Shown: one piece after another, positions 1 to 9,458 of the stretch
Layout: each line of letters begins with the position of its first letter
Numbering within the stretch: the first letter of the stretch is position 1
Assembly: GCF_006974105.1 (NCBI RefSeq)
Contig: NZ_CP036282.1
Coordinates: 2,046,001 to 2,110,000, forward strand
DNA length: 64,000 nt
Direction of reading: 5' to 3'
Source: Rhodoferax aquaticus
GTDB taxonomy: Bacteria > Pseudomonadota > Gammaproteobacteria > Burkholderiales > Burkholderiaceae_C
Position numbers and translations under genes: made by a program
The notes under the pieces: generated by a model
Databases searched by the model: none
Told to the model about the DNA's origin: nothing
The model's input: only the letters and a program-made list of their open reading frames with translations

Positions 1-84
1 TTGTTTACGCTGATTGGTTTGGTGACCAAGCTGATCTCTGACCTTTGTTATGTTTGGGTGGACCCGCGTGTCAAATTCGACTGA
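1..84 (+). CDS. yejB: YejB-type ABC permease, C-terminal end only (partial)
   Basis: The first 27 codons of the window are open and end at TGA 82-84; the translated tail ends WVDPRVKFD. Such a Y-V-D-P-R ending is typical of DppB/YejB inner-membrane permeases, whose last cytoplasmic residues follow the final membrane helix. It lies directly upstream of a YejE-type permease and a double ATPase, the standard yejB-yejE-yejF order, which supports the call. The rest of the gene lies outside the window, so family membership is inferred from the tail and the neighbours. Confidence 0.75.
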   Translation: MFTLIGLVTKLISDLCYVWVDPRVKFD

Positions 85-91
85 TCCACAC

Positions 92-1150
92 ATGGTTACA
101 GTGGCTGGGCCCGCTGTCTCGCTGGTCCCACAAAGCCCATCTCGGCGCGCCTGGCAGCGCTTCAAACGCAACCGTATGGGCTACTTCAGCTTGTGGGTGT
201 TTGTGGCGCTCTTAGTTGTCAGTCTGTTTGCTGAGTTGGTTTCCAATGACCGCCCGCTCTTGGTACGCTACGAAGGGCAAGTCTACGTTCCTCTCGTGCG
301 CGACTATCCCGAAACCACGTTTGGGGGTGATTTCGCAACGCCGACGGACTACTTGGACCCTTTCATTCAGCAGCGCCTCGCCGCGCCCGGCAATTGGGCC
401 GTGTTCGCCATCAATCCCTATGGGCCCAAGACGCTGAACTATTTTGCCAAAGAGCCCAATCCGTCGGCACCTAGCCGAGCCAATTGGCTGGGGACTGACG
501 ACAAGGGTCGCGACCTCTTGGCGCAATTGATTTATGGGTTTCGCGTCAGTACGCTTTTTGCACTGGCACTGACGCTCGTTGGGGTCCTTCTTGGCTTGCT
601 GACGGGGGCCATCCAAGGTTTTTTTGGTGGCAAAACAGACTTGCTGTTTCAGCGTTTTATCGAGGTGTGGAGTGCCATGCCAGAGCTCTATTTGCTCATC
701 ATTTTTAGTGCGGTGTTTGCCCCTAGCATTACTTTGTTGCTAGTGTTGCTCAGTCTCTTTGGCTGGATGGGGCTCAGCGATTACGTGCGTGCCGAGTTTC
801 TGCGCAATCGGCAGCTTGACTTTGTTCGGGCAGCTAGAGCGCTGGGCGTGTCAAATTGGAAAATCATCGTGCGCCATATCCTTCCCAACAGCATGACACC
901 GGTGGTGACTTTTTTGCCTTTTCGCATGAGCGGTGCGATCCTGGCGCTCACCTCTCTAGACTTTTTGGGCTTGGGTGTTCCCCCCGGAACTCCGTCATTG
1001 GGGGAGCTCTTGGCGCAAGGTAAAAACAATATTGACGCTTGGTGGATATCTCTCTCGACATTCGCCGTTCTGGTCATCACTCTTCTGCTACTTACGCTTA
1101 TGGGTGATGCGTTGCGCGACGCTTTGGACCCACGCAAGGCCGACCAATGA
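92..1150 (+). CDS. yejE: Peptide/microcin C-type ABC transporter permease YejE
   Basis: Inner-membrane permease of an oligopeptide-type ABC importer (DppC/YejE family), 352 aa. An open frame reaches back to an ATG at 50, but that start lies inside the preceding permease gene; ATG 92, eight bases after its stop, is preferred and gives MVTVAGPAVS. One hydrophobic helix lies near residues 30-50, followed by a long periplasmic loop. The rest is the binding-protein-dependent transport domain with several membrane segments and the EAA-like loop (RAARALGVSNWKIIVRHILP) that contacts the ATPase. The stop overlaps the start of yejF by four bases (ATGA), indicating translational coupling. In enterobacteria YejABEF imports peptides and microcin C; the substrate here cannot be read from sequence. 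Confidence 0.9.
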   Translation: MVTVAGPAVSLVPQSPSRRAWQRFKRNRMGYFSLWVFVALLVVSLFAELVSNDRPLLVRYEGQVYVPLVRDYPETTFGGDFATPTDYLDPFIQQRLAAPGNWAVFAINPYGPKTLNYFAKEPNPSAPSRANWLGTDDKGRDLLAQLIYGFRVSTLFALALTLVGVLLGLLTGAIQGFFGGKTDLLFQRFIEVWSAMPELYLLIIFSAVFAPSITLLLVLLSLFGWMGLSDYVRAEFLRNRQLDFVRAARALGVSNWKIIVRHILPNSMTPVVTFLPFRMSGAILALTSLDFLGLGVPPGTPSLGELLAQGKNNIDAWWISLSTFAVLVITLLLLTLMGDALRDALDPRKADQ

Positions 1151-2739
1151 TGCTGCTATCTGTCGATAACCTGCGTGTAAGTTTTGCGGGCCACGCTGTC
1201 GTAAACGGTGTCAGCTTTAATATCAAGCCAGGTGAAAAACTGGCACTGGTAGGCGAGTCTGGCTCAGGGAAAACAATGTGCGCCATGAGCCTGCTGGGGC
1301 TTGCGCAGGGTGCATCTGTAAGCGGCCATGCGTGGTTTGAAACTGACAGCGGTCGAGCAGACTTGCTGGCGATGCCACCGCAAAAGATGCAAGCCATTCG
1401 CGGCAAGGACATCGCGATGGTGTTTCAAGAGCCCATGTCTGCCTTGAATCCGCTGTTCACGATTGGTGAGCAGATTGCGGAGGTTTTAGAGCTAAAAATG
1501 GGCTTATCGCCCATGGAAGCTGCGCAGGCTGCTATTGATTTGATTGCAGACACGGGCATTGCAAACCCTTCTCATCGGGTTAATGCGTATCCCCATCAAC
1601 TCTCGGGCGGGCAGCGGCAACGCGCGATGATTGCTATGGCGTTGGCTGCGCGGCCCAAGCTACTGCTGGCGGATGAACCAACAACAGCCTTAGACGTGAC
1701 AGTGCGCCGACAGATTTTGGATCTTTTGGGTAGTTTGCAAGTCAAGTACAACATGGCAGTCCTGCTGATTACCCACGACCTCCACTTGGTGCGCAGCTTC
1801 GCGGATCGGGTTGCGGTGATGGAGCAGGGGCGTATCGTCGAGCAAGGCGTTGTTGCGGATGTTTTTACGAAACCCCAGCATGCCTATACCCGTCGCCTAT
1901 TGGCGAGTGCCCCTTCTCGGGACATACAACCAATTCAATTGTCGGCCCCGGTGCTGGTGAGTGCTGCTGGATTGCGGGTTTCTTACCCGGTGGCCACACC
2001 TGGTCTACGTGGCTGGTTTGCAAAGGCGGTCTTTACCGCGGTCGAGGGGGCCAGTTTTTCTTTGGCTGCTGGTCAAACACTTGGGATAGTTGGGGAGTCT
2101 GGTTCAGGTAAAACGAGTCTGGCTTTGGCCGTTTTGGGCTTGCACCCGTCAGAAGGTAACTTGCGCTTGTGGGGTAGAGGCTGGGGGCAAGCGAAATCCG
2201 TTGACTTGGCATTGCGAAAAGATATTCAAGTCGTTTTTCAAGATCCCTTCTCTTCGTTGTCTCCACGCCTCACTATTGGCGAAATAGTCGGGGAAGGGTT
2301 GTTGATTCACGCTCCATCTCTCTCGGCGGCACAGAGGCAAAGCGAAGTCTTACAGACTTTGGCGGAAGTGGGTATGACGGACGCTCAGTTTCCTGGGTTG
2401 TTACAGCGTTATCCGCACCAGTTTTCAGGGGGGCAGCGGCAACGCATTGCCATTGCGCGTGCGTTGGTGGTTGCGCCTAAACTGCTAGTGCTCGACGAGC
2501 CGACCAGTGCACTTGATATGACTATGGCTCAGCAGGTGCTAGGGCTTCTGCAACGGCTCCAGCATGGAAGGGGGCTCGCCTACTTGTTGATTACCCATGA
2601 TGTAGCGGTGGTGCGCGCCATGGCCCACGATGTCATCGTTATGCGTGATGGACGCGTGTTGGAGCAGGGGCCGGCGGACCAAGTTTTTCATCGACCAACG
2701 CAGGAATACACCCAAATTTTGCTTGCGGCTACGCAATAA
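1147..2739 (+). CDS. yejF: Peptide ABC transporter double ATPase YejF
   Basis: Cytoplasmic ATPase of 530 aa with two complete nucleotide-binding domains in one chain, as in YejF/GsiA. Domain 1 has Walker A GESGSGKT at residues 36-43, signature LSGGQRQR and Walker B LLLADEPTTALD. Domain 2, starting near residue 275, repeats the set with GESGSGKTS, FSGGQRQR and LLVLDEPTSALD. Each domain is followed by the conserved D/E-loop and His switch (ITHDLHLV, ITHDVAVV). It energises import by the YejB/YejE pore. The start overlaps the yejE stop (ATGA), so the genes form one operon, and a strong terminator lies about 60 bases downstream. Both ATP sites look intact. Confidence 0.93.
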   Translation: MMLLSVDNLRVSFAGHAVVNGVSFNIKPGEKLALVGESGSGKTMCAMSLLGLAQGASVSGHAWFETDSGRADLLAMPPQKMQAIRGKDIAMVFQEPMSALNPLFTIGEQIAEVLELKMGLSPMEAAQAAIDLIADTGIANPSHRVNAYPHQLSGGQRQRAMIAMALAARPKLLLADEPTTALDVTVRRQILDLLGSLQVKYNMAVLLITHDLHLVRSFADRVAVMEQGRIVEQGVVADVFTKPQHAYTRRLLASAPSRDIQPIQLSAPVLVSAAGLRVSYPVATPGLRGWFAKAVFTAVEGASFSLAAGQTLGIVGESGSGKTSLALAVLGLHPSEGNLRLWGRGWGQAKSVDLALRKDIQVVFQDPFSSLSPRLTIGEIVGEGLLIHAPSLSAAQRQSEVLQTLAEVGMTDAQFPGLLQRYPHQFSGGQRQRIAIARALVVAPKLLVLDEPTSALDMTMAQQVLGLLQRLQHGRGLAYLLITHDVAVVRAMAHDVIVMRDGRVLEQGPADQVFHRPTQEYTQILLAATQ

Positions 2740-2799
2740 ATCCTTAAAAATCAAGGGCCTTATACCGTTTTTCGGATACAATCCAAAGCTCACGACCAA

Positions 2800-2829
2800 A
2801 CGGGCGGGTAACTACCGCCCGTTTTTTTT
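2800..2829 (+). terminator. Rho-independent terminator after yejF
   Basis: An 8-bp perfect stem (ACGGGCGG / CCGCCCGT) with a 7-base loop runs into eight consecutive T. It lies 60 bases after the yejF stop and 55 bases before rimP, so it separates the transporter operon from the rimP-nusA-infB transcript. A TACAAT hexamer at 2777-2782 could be a -10 box, but I see no convincing -35. If it is real, the rimP operon would start before this hairpin and the hairpin would act as an attenuator. Confidence 0.85.
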
Positions 2830-2884
2830 GGTCGTTTGTTTTTTGAACGTGTTTTTGGCGCTGTTTTGAACGGATAAACCCAAC

Positions 2885-3487
2885 GTGGCATTACAAGATA
2901 TTGTTGAGCAAACAGTTGTTGGCCTTGGCTATGACTTGGTGGAGATTAATCGCTCCGCTGGCGGTTTGCTGCGTATCACAATCGATTTGCCTTGGACTCA
3001 GCCGAAAGAGGGTGAGTTGCCAACGGAGCAGTTTGTCAACGTTGAAGATTGCGAGAAGGTGACCCGTCAATTGCAGTTTGCGCTTGAGGTGGAGACGGTT
3101 GATTACCGTCGGTTGGAGGTGTCTTCCCCTGGTATAGATCGACCACTTCGTCATGCGCAGGATTTTGAGCGATTTGTGGGTCAGGTTGTGGATTTGACTC
3201 TCAAGGCGCCTATGGGAGTGGCGGCCGCGGGGCAAGTGAGTGCGAGCCGAAAGAAGTTTCGCGGCACCTTGGAGCGGTTGGTTGCTCAGACCGGTGAGGT
3301 TTCTTGGCAGATTGTTTGGAGTGATGAGCCTGAGGTGAAGCCGGGGCAGCGTGTCAGTAAGAAGCGCGTTCCTGCGCCATTGCAGGCACTGGGGTTTACC
3401 TTGGATGAGTTGCGCGAAGCGCGTTTGGCGCCTATTGTGAGTTTCAAAGGGCGAGGTGCTGCAGGTTTTATAGAAGGTGCTGATTGA
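2885..3487 (+). CDS. rimP: Ribosome maturation factor RimP
   Basis: Cytoplasmic 30S-subunit maturation factor, 200 aa, GTG start. The N-terminal alpha/beta domain carries the family signatures GYDLVEI and LRITID, then the conserved turn VSSPGIDRPL near residues 78-87; the C-terminal Sm-like beta domain follows (FVGQVVDLTL). The chain is longer than the usual 150-160 aa because of an insert around residues 110-165 (ASRKKFRGTLER onward) and a basic tail. It begins the classic rimP-nusA-infB-rbfA-truB cluster. The stop codon lies inside a 9-bp hairpin shared with the rimP-nusA gap. Confidence 0.93.
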   Translation: MALQDIVEQTVVGLGYDLVEINRSAGGLLRITIDLPWTQPKEGELPTEQFVNVEDCEKVTRQLQFALEVETVDYRRLEVSSPGIDRPLRHAQDFERFVGQVVDLTLKAPMGVAAAGQVSASRKKFRGTLERLVAQTGEVSWQIVWSDEPEVKPGQRVSKKRVPAPLQALGFTLDELREARLAPIVSFKGRGAAGFIEGAD

Positions 3488-3504
3488 AGGCGTGTGCCTT
3501 CAAT
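3483..3504 (+). other. Intercistronic hairpin spanning the rimP stop codon
   Basis: A perfect 9-bp inverted repeat (ATTGAAGGC / GCCTTCAAT) with GTGT loop starts two bases before the rimP TGA. There is no T-run, so it is not a classical terminator. It is more likely an mRNA-processing or stability element between rimP and nusA. Confidence 0.6.
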
Positions 3505-3559
3505 GGTGTTGAGTTTGTATTGGTGGATTGATTAAAAGAGTCTTCAGGAGAGTCATAGC

Positions 3560-5056
3560 ATGAATCGCGAACTGTTGATGCTGGTGGAAGCCATCTCACG
3601 TGAAAAGAACGTGGAGTTGGATGTGGTAATGGGTGCTGTCGAAGCTGCACTGGCGCAAGCAACTAAAAAACTCTACCCCGGTGAGGTGGATATTCGAGTG
3701 GCGTTGAATCGCGATAGCGGTCATTACGAAACGTTTCGTCGTTGGCACGTGGTGCCTGACGAGGCTGGCTTGCAGTTGCCTGATCAAGAGATTCTTTTGT
3801 TCGAAGCCAAGGAGCAAATCCCTGACATAGAGGTGGATGAGTACATCGAAGAGTCGGTAGAGTCTGTGCCTATTGGGCGCATTGGTGCCATGGCAGCCAA
3901 GCAAGTTATTTTGCAGAAAATTCGCGATGCTGAGCGCGAGATGCTGCTCAATGACTTCATGTCTCGCGGTGAAAAGATCTTTGTTGGTACGGTTAAGCGT
4001 ATGGACAAGGGGGACATCATTGTTGAAAGCGGGCGCGTAGAGGGTCGTTTACGCCGTGGTGAGATGATCCCCAAAGAGAACCTGCGTACAGGGGATCGCG
4101 TCCGCGCCATGATCATGGAGGTGGACCTCACGCTGCGTGGTGCGCCTATCGTGTTGTCGCGCTCTTCGCCCGAGTTCATGGTTGAGTTGTTTCGCCAAGA
4201 AGTGCCTGAGATTGAGCAGGGCTTGTTAGAAATCAAGTCTTGTGCACGTGATGCGGGGTCCCGCGCGAAAATTGCTGTCTTGTCCCATGACAAGCGCGTC
4301 GACCCTATTGGTACTTGCGTAGGTGTGCGTGGTACCCGTGTGAATGGTGTTACCAATGAGTTGGCTGGTGAGCGCGTTGATATTGTCTTGTGGAGTGAAG
4401 ATCCGGCCCAGTTTGTGATTGGTGCATTAGCTCCAGCCAACGTTTCGAGCATTGTCGTAGACGAAGAACGGCACGCCATGGATGTGGTTGTCGACGAAGA
4501 AAATCTCGCCATTGCTATCGGGCGTGGAGGTCAAAACGTGCGTTTGGCTTCTGAGTTGACAGGCTGGAAAATCAACATCATGGATGCGGCTGAGTCGGAG
4601 CAAAAGCAGCATTCGGAAACAGACTCAGTGCGAGTTCTGTTCATGGAGAAACTGGATGTTGATGAAGAGATTGCGGATCTCTTGATCGCGGAAGGGTTTA
4701 CAAGCTTGGAACAGGTGGCCTATGTGCCGCTTGAAGAAATGCTTGAAATTGAGAGCTTTGACGAGGAAACGGTCAGCGAATTGCGGACCCGTGCAAAGAA
4801 TGCTTTGTTGACGATGGAAATCGCTCATGAAGAGAGCGTGGAAGATGTTTCACTGGATTTGCGGGATTTGGAAGGTATCACTTCTGAGTTGCTGGGCAAA
4901 CTGGCCGACGCAGGCGTCCACTCTAGGGATGACTTGGCCGATTTGGCCGTTGACGAACTTACAGAAATCACCGGCCAGTCTGCGGACGAAGCCAAGGCCC
5001 TCATCATGAAAGCGCGCGAACATTGGTTTACCAATGATGCCGCTTCTGAAGAGTAA
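3560..5056 (+). CDS. nusA: Transcription termination/antitermination factor NusA
   Basis: RNA polymerase-binding elongation factor, 498 aa, close to the family length. The N-terminal polymerase-binding domain (residues 1-130) starts [18 protein letters not shown]. An S1 domain follows ([16 protein letters not shown], about 135-200), then the KH domains with [11 protein letters not shown] and [13 protein letters not shown], and two C-terminal acidic helix-hairpin-helix repeats (about 365-490, including [20 protein letters not shown]). Two such repeats are the proteobacterial form. It is second in the operon with infB, which starts 24 bases downstream. The ATG is preceded by TCAGGAGAG. Confidence 0.97.
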   Translation: MNRELLMLVEAISREKNVELDVVMGAVEAALAQATKKLYPGEVDIRVALNRDSGHYETFRRWHVVPDEAGLQLPDQEILLFEAKEQIPDIEVDEYIEESVESVPIGRIGAMAAKQVILQKIRDAEREMLLNDFMSRGEKIFVGTVKRMDKGDIIVESGRVEGRLRRGEMIPKENLRTGDRVRAMIMEVDLTLRGAPIVLSRSSPEFMVELFRQEVPEIEQGLLEIKSCARDAGSRAKIAVLSHDKRVDPIGTCVGVRGTRVNGVTNELAGERVDIVLWSEDPAQFVIGALAPANVSSIVVDEERHAMDVVVDEENLAIAIGRGGQNVRLASELTGWKINIMDAAESEQKQHSETDSVRVLFMEKLDVDEEIADLLIAEGFTSLEQVAYVPLEEMLEIESFDEETVSELRTRAKNALLTMEIAHEESVEDVSLDLRDLEGITSELLGKLADAGVHSRDDLADLAVDELTEITGQSADEAKALIMKAREHWFTNDAASEE

Positions 5057-5080
5057 TGGTCATGAAAGGTTACACAATAA

Positions 5081-8020
5081 ATGTCCAGTACGACAGTCGC
5101 CGAGTTTGCCAGTGAACTCAAAAAATCAACCGAAGTTTTGCTTGAGCAATTGAAGTCTGCCGGAGTCGCTAAGTCTTCGGCTTCAGAAGTCTTGACAGAC
5201 TCGGATAAGCACAGCTTGTTGAGCTATTTGCAAAACAGCCATGGAACGGCTTCCGCCGAGCGGAAGAAGATCACCCTGGTTAAGCGTCAGACTACCGAAA
5301 TCAAGCAAGCTGATGCCACAGGCAAGGCCCGCACGATCCAAGTGGAAGTCCGCAAGAAGCGAACCTTTGTTCGTCGTGATGACGGAGTGGACCAAGTCAC
5401 TGATGCTCAAGAGCAGGAAGTCGCTGCTCAGCAAGCTGAGACTGAAGCCCAAACGGCCGAACTTGCGCGCCGAGAGGAAGAGGCAAGTCGCCAAGCTGAA
5501 TTGATTCGCCTTCAAGAGGAAGAGCTAGCTCAACGGCGCTTGGAGCGCGAGCTTCAAGAACAGAAAGCACGTGAGTTGGCTGAGCAAGCAGCCGCCAAAG
5601 CAGCGCAAGAAGCGCTAGAAGCGCAAGAAGCGGCGCAGGCACGTGCATTGGCTGAAAAGGCGAAGATAACGGTTGCAGTAGCAGCCCCCATCGATACGGC
5701 GGCCAAAGAGGCCGAAGCTGCTGCGAAAGCAGAAGCCTTAGTAAAAGCCCGAGTTGTCGCAAGCGAAAAGGCTGCAGCCGATTCCAAAGCACGCGCTGCC
5801 GAAGAAGCTGCGCGTGCCACTGATTTGGGCGAGCGTCGCCGCAAAGCCGAAGCCGAAGCAGCGGCCATTCGTTTGATGATGTCTGCCCCGGCTAAGAAGC
5901 CGATGTTGGCCAAAAAACCGGATGAGGCGAAGCCAGATCCTGCCAAAGCGGGTCTCAAAGGCACATTGCATAAACCTGCTGCAGGTGCAGCAGGAGCCGC
6001 AAAACCTGCTAAGCCAGGTGCACCAGCTACGCCAGCGTCTGGCAGTCCAGGTAACGCGGGTGGTGGTAGCGGTAAAGAAGTCAAGTCCGCCAAGCTGTCC
6101 AGCAGCTGGGCGGGTGACCCCGCAAAGAAAAAGGCAATTCCTACCCGTGGCGACACTGGCGCAGGAGCCGGGCGTTCGAGCAACTGGCGCGCTGGCCCCA
6201 AAGGCAGACGTGGCAGCAACGACCGCGAGGAACAACGTCCTCAAGTCGCTATCGCTGAAGCGCGTGTTATTGAAGTACATGTGCCAGAAACCATTACTGT
6301 TTCTGACTTGGCGCACAAAATGGCGGTCAAGGGTTCTGAAGTCATCAAGCATTTGATGAAGCTTGGGCAGATGGTGACGATCAACCAGTCCTTGGACCAA
6401 GATACCGCCATGATTGTGGTGGAGGAAATGGGCCATAAAGCAGTTGTGGCAGCACTGGACGATCCTGAGGCATTCACGGATGACGAAGTGTCCGAACATC
6501 ACGCCGAAACCCTGCCACGCGCACCCGTTGTGACCGTGATGGGCCACGTGGACCATGGTAAGACTTCATTGTTGGATTACATTCGCCGTGCCAAAGTAGC
6601 ATCTGGGGAAGCCGGTGGCATTACCCAGCACATTGGTGCTTACCATGTGGAAACACCTCGCGGCATGGTGTCCTTCTTGGACACCCCTGGACATGAGGCG
6701 TTTACCGCTATGCGTGCCCGTGGTGCCAAGGCCACGGACATCGTGATTTTGGTGGTTGCTGCTGACGACGGTGTGATGCCGCAAACCAAAGAGGCCATCA
6801 AGCATGCCAAGGCTGCAGGCGTTCCTTTGGTTGTGGCGATCAATAAGATCGACAAGCCCGATGCCAACCCTGAGCGCGTGAAGAACGAACTGGTGGTTGA
6901 AGAGGTGGTGCCAGAAGAGTTCGGTGGAGATTCGCCTTTTGTGCCAGTGTCTGCCAAGACGGGTCAAGGCATTGATGAATTGCTGGAACAAGTGTTGTTG
7001 CAAGCCGAGATCTTGGAACTGCGTGCACCAGTGGACGCCATGGCCAAGGGCTTGGTGATTGAAGCGCGCTTGGACAAGGGCCGTGGCCCGGTTGCTACCA
7101 TCTTGGTGCAGTCAGGCACATTGAAGACGGGTGACATTGTGCTGGCGGGTTCTACGTATGGCCGTGTTCGTGCCATGTTGGATGAAAACGGCAAGCCAAT
7201 CAAAACGGCTGGACCTTCCATTCCTGTTGAAATTCAGGGTCTGACCGAAGTGCCTCAAGCAGGTGATGAATTCATGGTGCTTGCGGATGAACGCCGTGCC
7301 CGTGAAATTGCCACCTACCGTGCAGGCAAGTTCCGCAACACCAAGCTGGCTAAGCAACAAGCGGCCAAGCTGGAGAATATGTTCTCGGACATCTCTGCTG
7401 GCGAAGTCAAAATGCTGCCCATCATCGTCAAAGCCGATGTGCAAGGTTCGCAAGAAGCGTTGTCGCAATCCTTGCTTAAGCTCTCGAATGATGAGATCAA
7501 AGTGCAGTTGGTTTACGCCGCAGTGGGTGCTATCAGCGAGTCGGACGTGAATCTGGCGATTGCTTCTAAGGCAGTCATTCTTGGCTTCAACACCCGTGCA
7601 GATGCCGGTGCGCGCAAGCTTGCTGAAGGCAATGGTGTCGACATTCGCTACTACGACATCATTTACGATGCGGTGGACGATCTGAAGCTCGCAATGTCTG
7701 GCATGTTGACGCCCGACAAGAAGGAAGAAGTCATCGGTACTGCGGAGATCCGCCAAGTGTTCAAGGTCAGCAAGATTGGTTCTATCGCTGGCTGTATGGT
7801 TACTGCTGGTGTGGTCCGCCGCTCCGCTCGCTTGCGCTTGTTGCGCAACAACATGGTGATTTACACCGGCGAGCTGGATTCCTTGAAGCGTTTCAAAGAC
7901 GACGTGCGCGAAGTTCGCGAGAACTTCGAATGCGGTTTGAACATCAAGAACTACAACGAGATTGAAGAAGGCGATGTGCTCGAGTTCTTCGAAATTCGCG
8001 AAGTTGCGCGTACTTTGTAA
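5081..8020 (+). CDS. infB: Translation initiation factor IF-2
   Basis: GTPase that places initiator tRNA on the 30S subunit, 979 aa. The N-terminal IF2_N domain ([20 protein letters not shown]) is followed by a long charged Ala/Glu/Gln-rich segment (about 110-270) predicted to be helical, a Pro/Gly/Ala-rich linker (about 275-380), and a second IF2_N-like domain. The G domain carries G1 GHVDHGKT at 488-495, G3 DTPGH at 534-538 and G4 NKID at 588-591. Domains II, III and IV complete the chain to [11 protein letters not shown]. The repetitive N-terminal half explains the many long open frames on the opposite strand. It is co-directional with nusA and rbfA. Confidence 0.97.
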   Translation: MSSTTVAEFASELKKSTEVLLEQLKSAGVAKSSASEVLTDSDKHSLLSYLQNSHGTASAERKKITLVKRQTTEIKQADATGKARTIQVEVRKKRTFVRRDDGVDQVTDAQEQEVAAQQAETEAQTAELARREEEASRQAELIRLQEEELAQRRLERELQEQKARELAEQAAAKAAQEALEAQEAAQARALAEKAKITVAVAAPIDTAAKEAEAAAKAEALVKARVVASEKAAADSKARAAEEAARATDLGERRRKAEAEAAAIRLMMSAPAKKPMLAKKPDEAKPDPAKAGLKGTLHKPAAGAAGAAKPAKPGAPATPASGSPGNAGGGSGKEVKSAKLSSSWAGDPAKKKAIPTRGDTGAGAGRSSNWRAGPKGRRGSNDREEQRPQVAIAEARVIEVHVPETITVSDLAHKMAVKGSEVIKHLMKLGQMVTINQSLDQDTAMIVVEEMGHKAVVAALDDPEAFTDDEVSEHHAETLPRAPVVTVMGHVDHGKTSLLDYIRRAKVASGEAGGITQHIGAYHVETPRGMVSFLDTPGHEAFTAMRARGAKATDIVILVVAADDGVMPQTKEAIKHAKAAGVPLVVAINKIDKPDANPERVKNELVVEEVVPEEFGGDSPFVPVSAKTGQGIDELLEQVLLQAEILELRAPVDAMAKGLVIEARLDKGRGPVATILVQSGTLKTGDIVLAGSTYGRVRAMLDENGKPIKTAGPSIPVEIQGLTEVPQAGDEFMVLADERRAREIATYRAGKFRNTKLAKQQAAKLENMFSDISAGEVKMLPIIVKADVQGSQEALSQSLLKLSNDEIKVQLVYAAVGAISESDVNLAIASKAVILGFNTRADAGARKLAEGNGVDIRYYDIIYDAVDDLKLAMSGMLTPDKKEEVIGTAEIRQVFKVSKIGSIAGCMVTAGVVRRSARLRLLRNNMVIYTGELDSLKRFKDDVREVRENFECGLNIKNYNEIEEGDVLEFFEIREVARTL

Positions 8021-8036
8021 TCGGTGCTGATCTATC

Positions 8037-8405
8037 GTGCGTAAAAAGTCCAGTACCCCAAACCGCAGCTTTAAGGTCGCTGATCAAATTCAGCGTGATT
8101 TGACCGAGCTCATTGCTAGGGAACTTAAAGATCCGCGGGTTGGGATGGTTACGATTCAGGCTGTGGAGGTCACGCCTGACTATGCGCATGCCAAAGTGTT
8201 CTTCAGTCTCTTGGTGGGTGACCCTGTCGCTACAGCTGAAGGCTTGAACCAAGCTGCCGGCTTCTTGCGATCGGGGCTATTCAAGCGATTGCACATTCAC
8301 ACTGTGCCAACCTTGCATTTCTTGTTTGATCGTACGACCGAGAAAGCTGCTGACATGAATGCATTGATAGCACGTGCGGTTTCATCACGCGCAAAAGAGG
8401 ACTGA
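8037..8405 (+). CDS. rbfA: 30S ribosome-binding factor RbfA
   Basis: Small KH-fold protein (122 aa) needed for late maturation of the 16S rRNA 5' end. It begins at GTG 8037 ([10 protein letters not shown]) and contains the family features [14 protein letters not shown] helix 1, [24 protein letters not shown] and the C-terminal [10 protein letters not shown]. The usual length is 115-135 aa. It lies 16 bases after infB and two bases before the truB start, so the three genes are probably co-transcribed and rbfA-truB translationally coupled. Confidence 0.95.
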   Translation: MRKKSSTPNRSFKVADQIQRDLTELIARELKDPRVGMVTIQAVEVTPDYAHAKVFFSLLVGDPVATAEGLNQAAGFLRSGLFKRLHIHTVPTLHFLFDRTTEKAADMNALIARAVSSRAKED

Positions 8406-8407
8406 CC

Positions 8408-9445
8408 ATGCCATTCGCCGGGTCGCCTGAGGGTGCGAAGGCTCCCTTGGGGGAGCCGGACGTACTTGCTGGATTGCCGCAAACGTTGCACCCTAAGGGT
8501 GGGCGCGTTCGTGTGGTGCGTAGGCCCGTGCACGGTGTCTTGCTGCTAGACAAGCCCTTGGGGTGGTCTAGCAACGATGTACTTCAAAAAGTAAAATGGC
8601 TGCTGAGGGCCGAAAAGGCGGGCCACACTGGCACTTTGGACCCTCTCGCTACAGGTGTTTTGCCGCTGTGTTTTGGCGCCGCGACCAAGTTTAGCCAGTT
8701 GCATTTGAATGCCGACAAAAGCTACGACGCTGTGGCGCGCTTGGGTGTCAAAACCAGTACCGCGGACGCAGAGGGTGATGTTGTTGAAGAGCGTGCGGTG
8801 CATGTCAATGAGCAGGACTTGGTGCGGGTCCAGGCGCAGTTTCTCGGCGCGATAAGCCAAGTGCCGCCTATGCACAGCGCCTTGAAAAAAGAAGGAAAAG
8901 CCCTGTACGAATACGCAAGGGCCGGTATTGAAGTGGTGCGTGAGTCACGTGCGGTGCAAATTCACAAACTAGATGTGGCGTTTGAGGCATCAGACGCGCA
9001 GCCTGTTTCACTCAATTTGCATGTCAAATGCAGCAAGGGAACGTATATACGAACCTTGGGTGAGGACATTGGCGAAGCGCTCGGATGCGGCGCGCATTTG
9101 ACCAGCTTGCGCCGTGTGCAGACCGGTGATTTTGGTATTGCACAGTGCGTGACTTTGGAAGCATTGGAAGCGATGGATGAGGCGCAAAGACTGGCGTGTT
9201 TGCTGCCTGTTGAAGCCTTGCTTGCGGATCATGTGCCTGTCACGTTAAATAAGGAAAATGCAGCCAGGTTTTCCAATGGTGTTTCACGGCGCGGAGCTTG
9301 GAGTGATCACGAAATGGTTGCCGTGTTTTCAGAAACACCGCGTGCGTTGCTGGGTACAGCGCATACATCGGGTGGTGAATTGATACCCGGGCGCTTATTG
9401 AGCCCCATCGAGATTGAGCAAATTCAGAAGTTTGACCAGATTTAA
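8408..9445 (+). CDS. truB: tRNA pseudouridine(55) synthase TruB
   Basis: Makes pseudouridine-55 in the T-loop of tRNAs, 345 aa. The catalytic Asp lies in the motif [14 protein letters not shown] (about residues 73-86), with the conserved [13 protein letters not shown] just before it and the TruB C-terminal PUA-like region at the end. The first 35 or so residues ([17 protein letters not shown] onward) have no counterpart in the TruB proteins I know, which start a few residues before [13 protein letters not shown]. This extra stretch contains a 7-bp hairpin, GGCTCCC/GGGAGCC. The ATG at 8408 follows rbfA by two bases. No closer ATG or GTG is obvious before the core, so the extension may really be translated. 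Confidence 0.93.
   Translation: MPFAGSPEGAKAPLGEPDVLAGLPQTLHPKGGRVRVVRRPVHGVLLLDKPLGWSSNDVLQKVKWLLRAEKAGHTGTLDPLATGVLPLCFGAATKFSQLHLNADKSYDAVARLGVKTSTADAEGDVVEERAVHVNEQDLVRVQAQFLGAISQVPPMHSALKKEGKALYEYARAGIEVVRESRAVQIHKLDVAFEASDAQPVSLNLHVKCSKGTYIRTLGEDIGEALGCGAHLTSLRRVQTGDFGIAQCVTLEALEAMDEAQRLACLLPVEALLADHVPVTLNKENAARFSNGVSRRGAWSDHEMVAVFSETPRALLGTAHTSGGELIPGRLLSPIEIEQIQKFDQI
8418..8515 (+). repeat. Possible palindromic repeat insert at the 5' end of truB
   Basis: This stretch encodes the unusual TruB N-terminal extension. It carries GGCTCCC (8440-8446), loop TTGG, GGGAGCC (8451-8457), and further short complementary G/C runs (CACCCTAAGGGTG around 8490). Its style is that of intergenic palindromic repeats rather than of coding sequence. 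I could not find a second copy in this window, so repeat status is inferred. Confidence 0.4.
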
Positions 9446-9458
9446 GAGAAAGTGAATC

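Noticed and set aside
1525..1575. Apparent similarity of yejF sequence to repeat A (GCTGCTATTGATTTG)
   Set aside because: Only scattered short matches, and the residues are normal for the ATPase helical domain.
5554..6556. Long antisense frames under the infB N-terminal region
   Set aside because: The repetitive Ala/Glu/Lys codons of IF-2 create them; there are no ribosome-binding sites or motifs.
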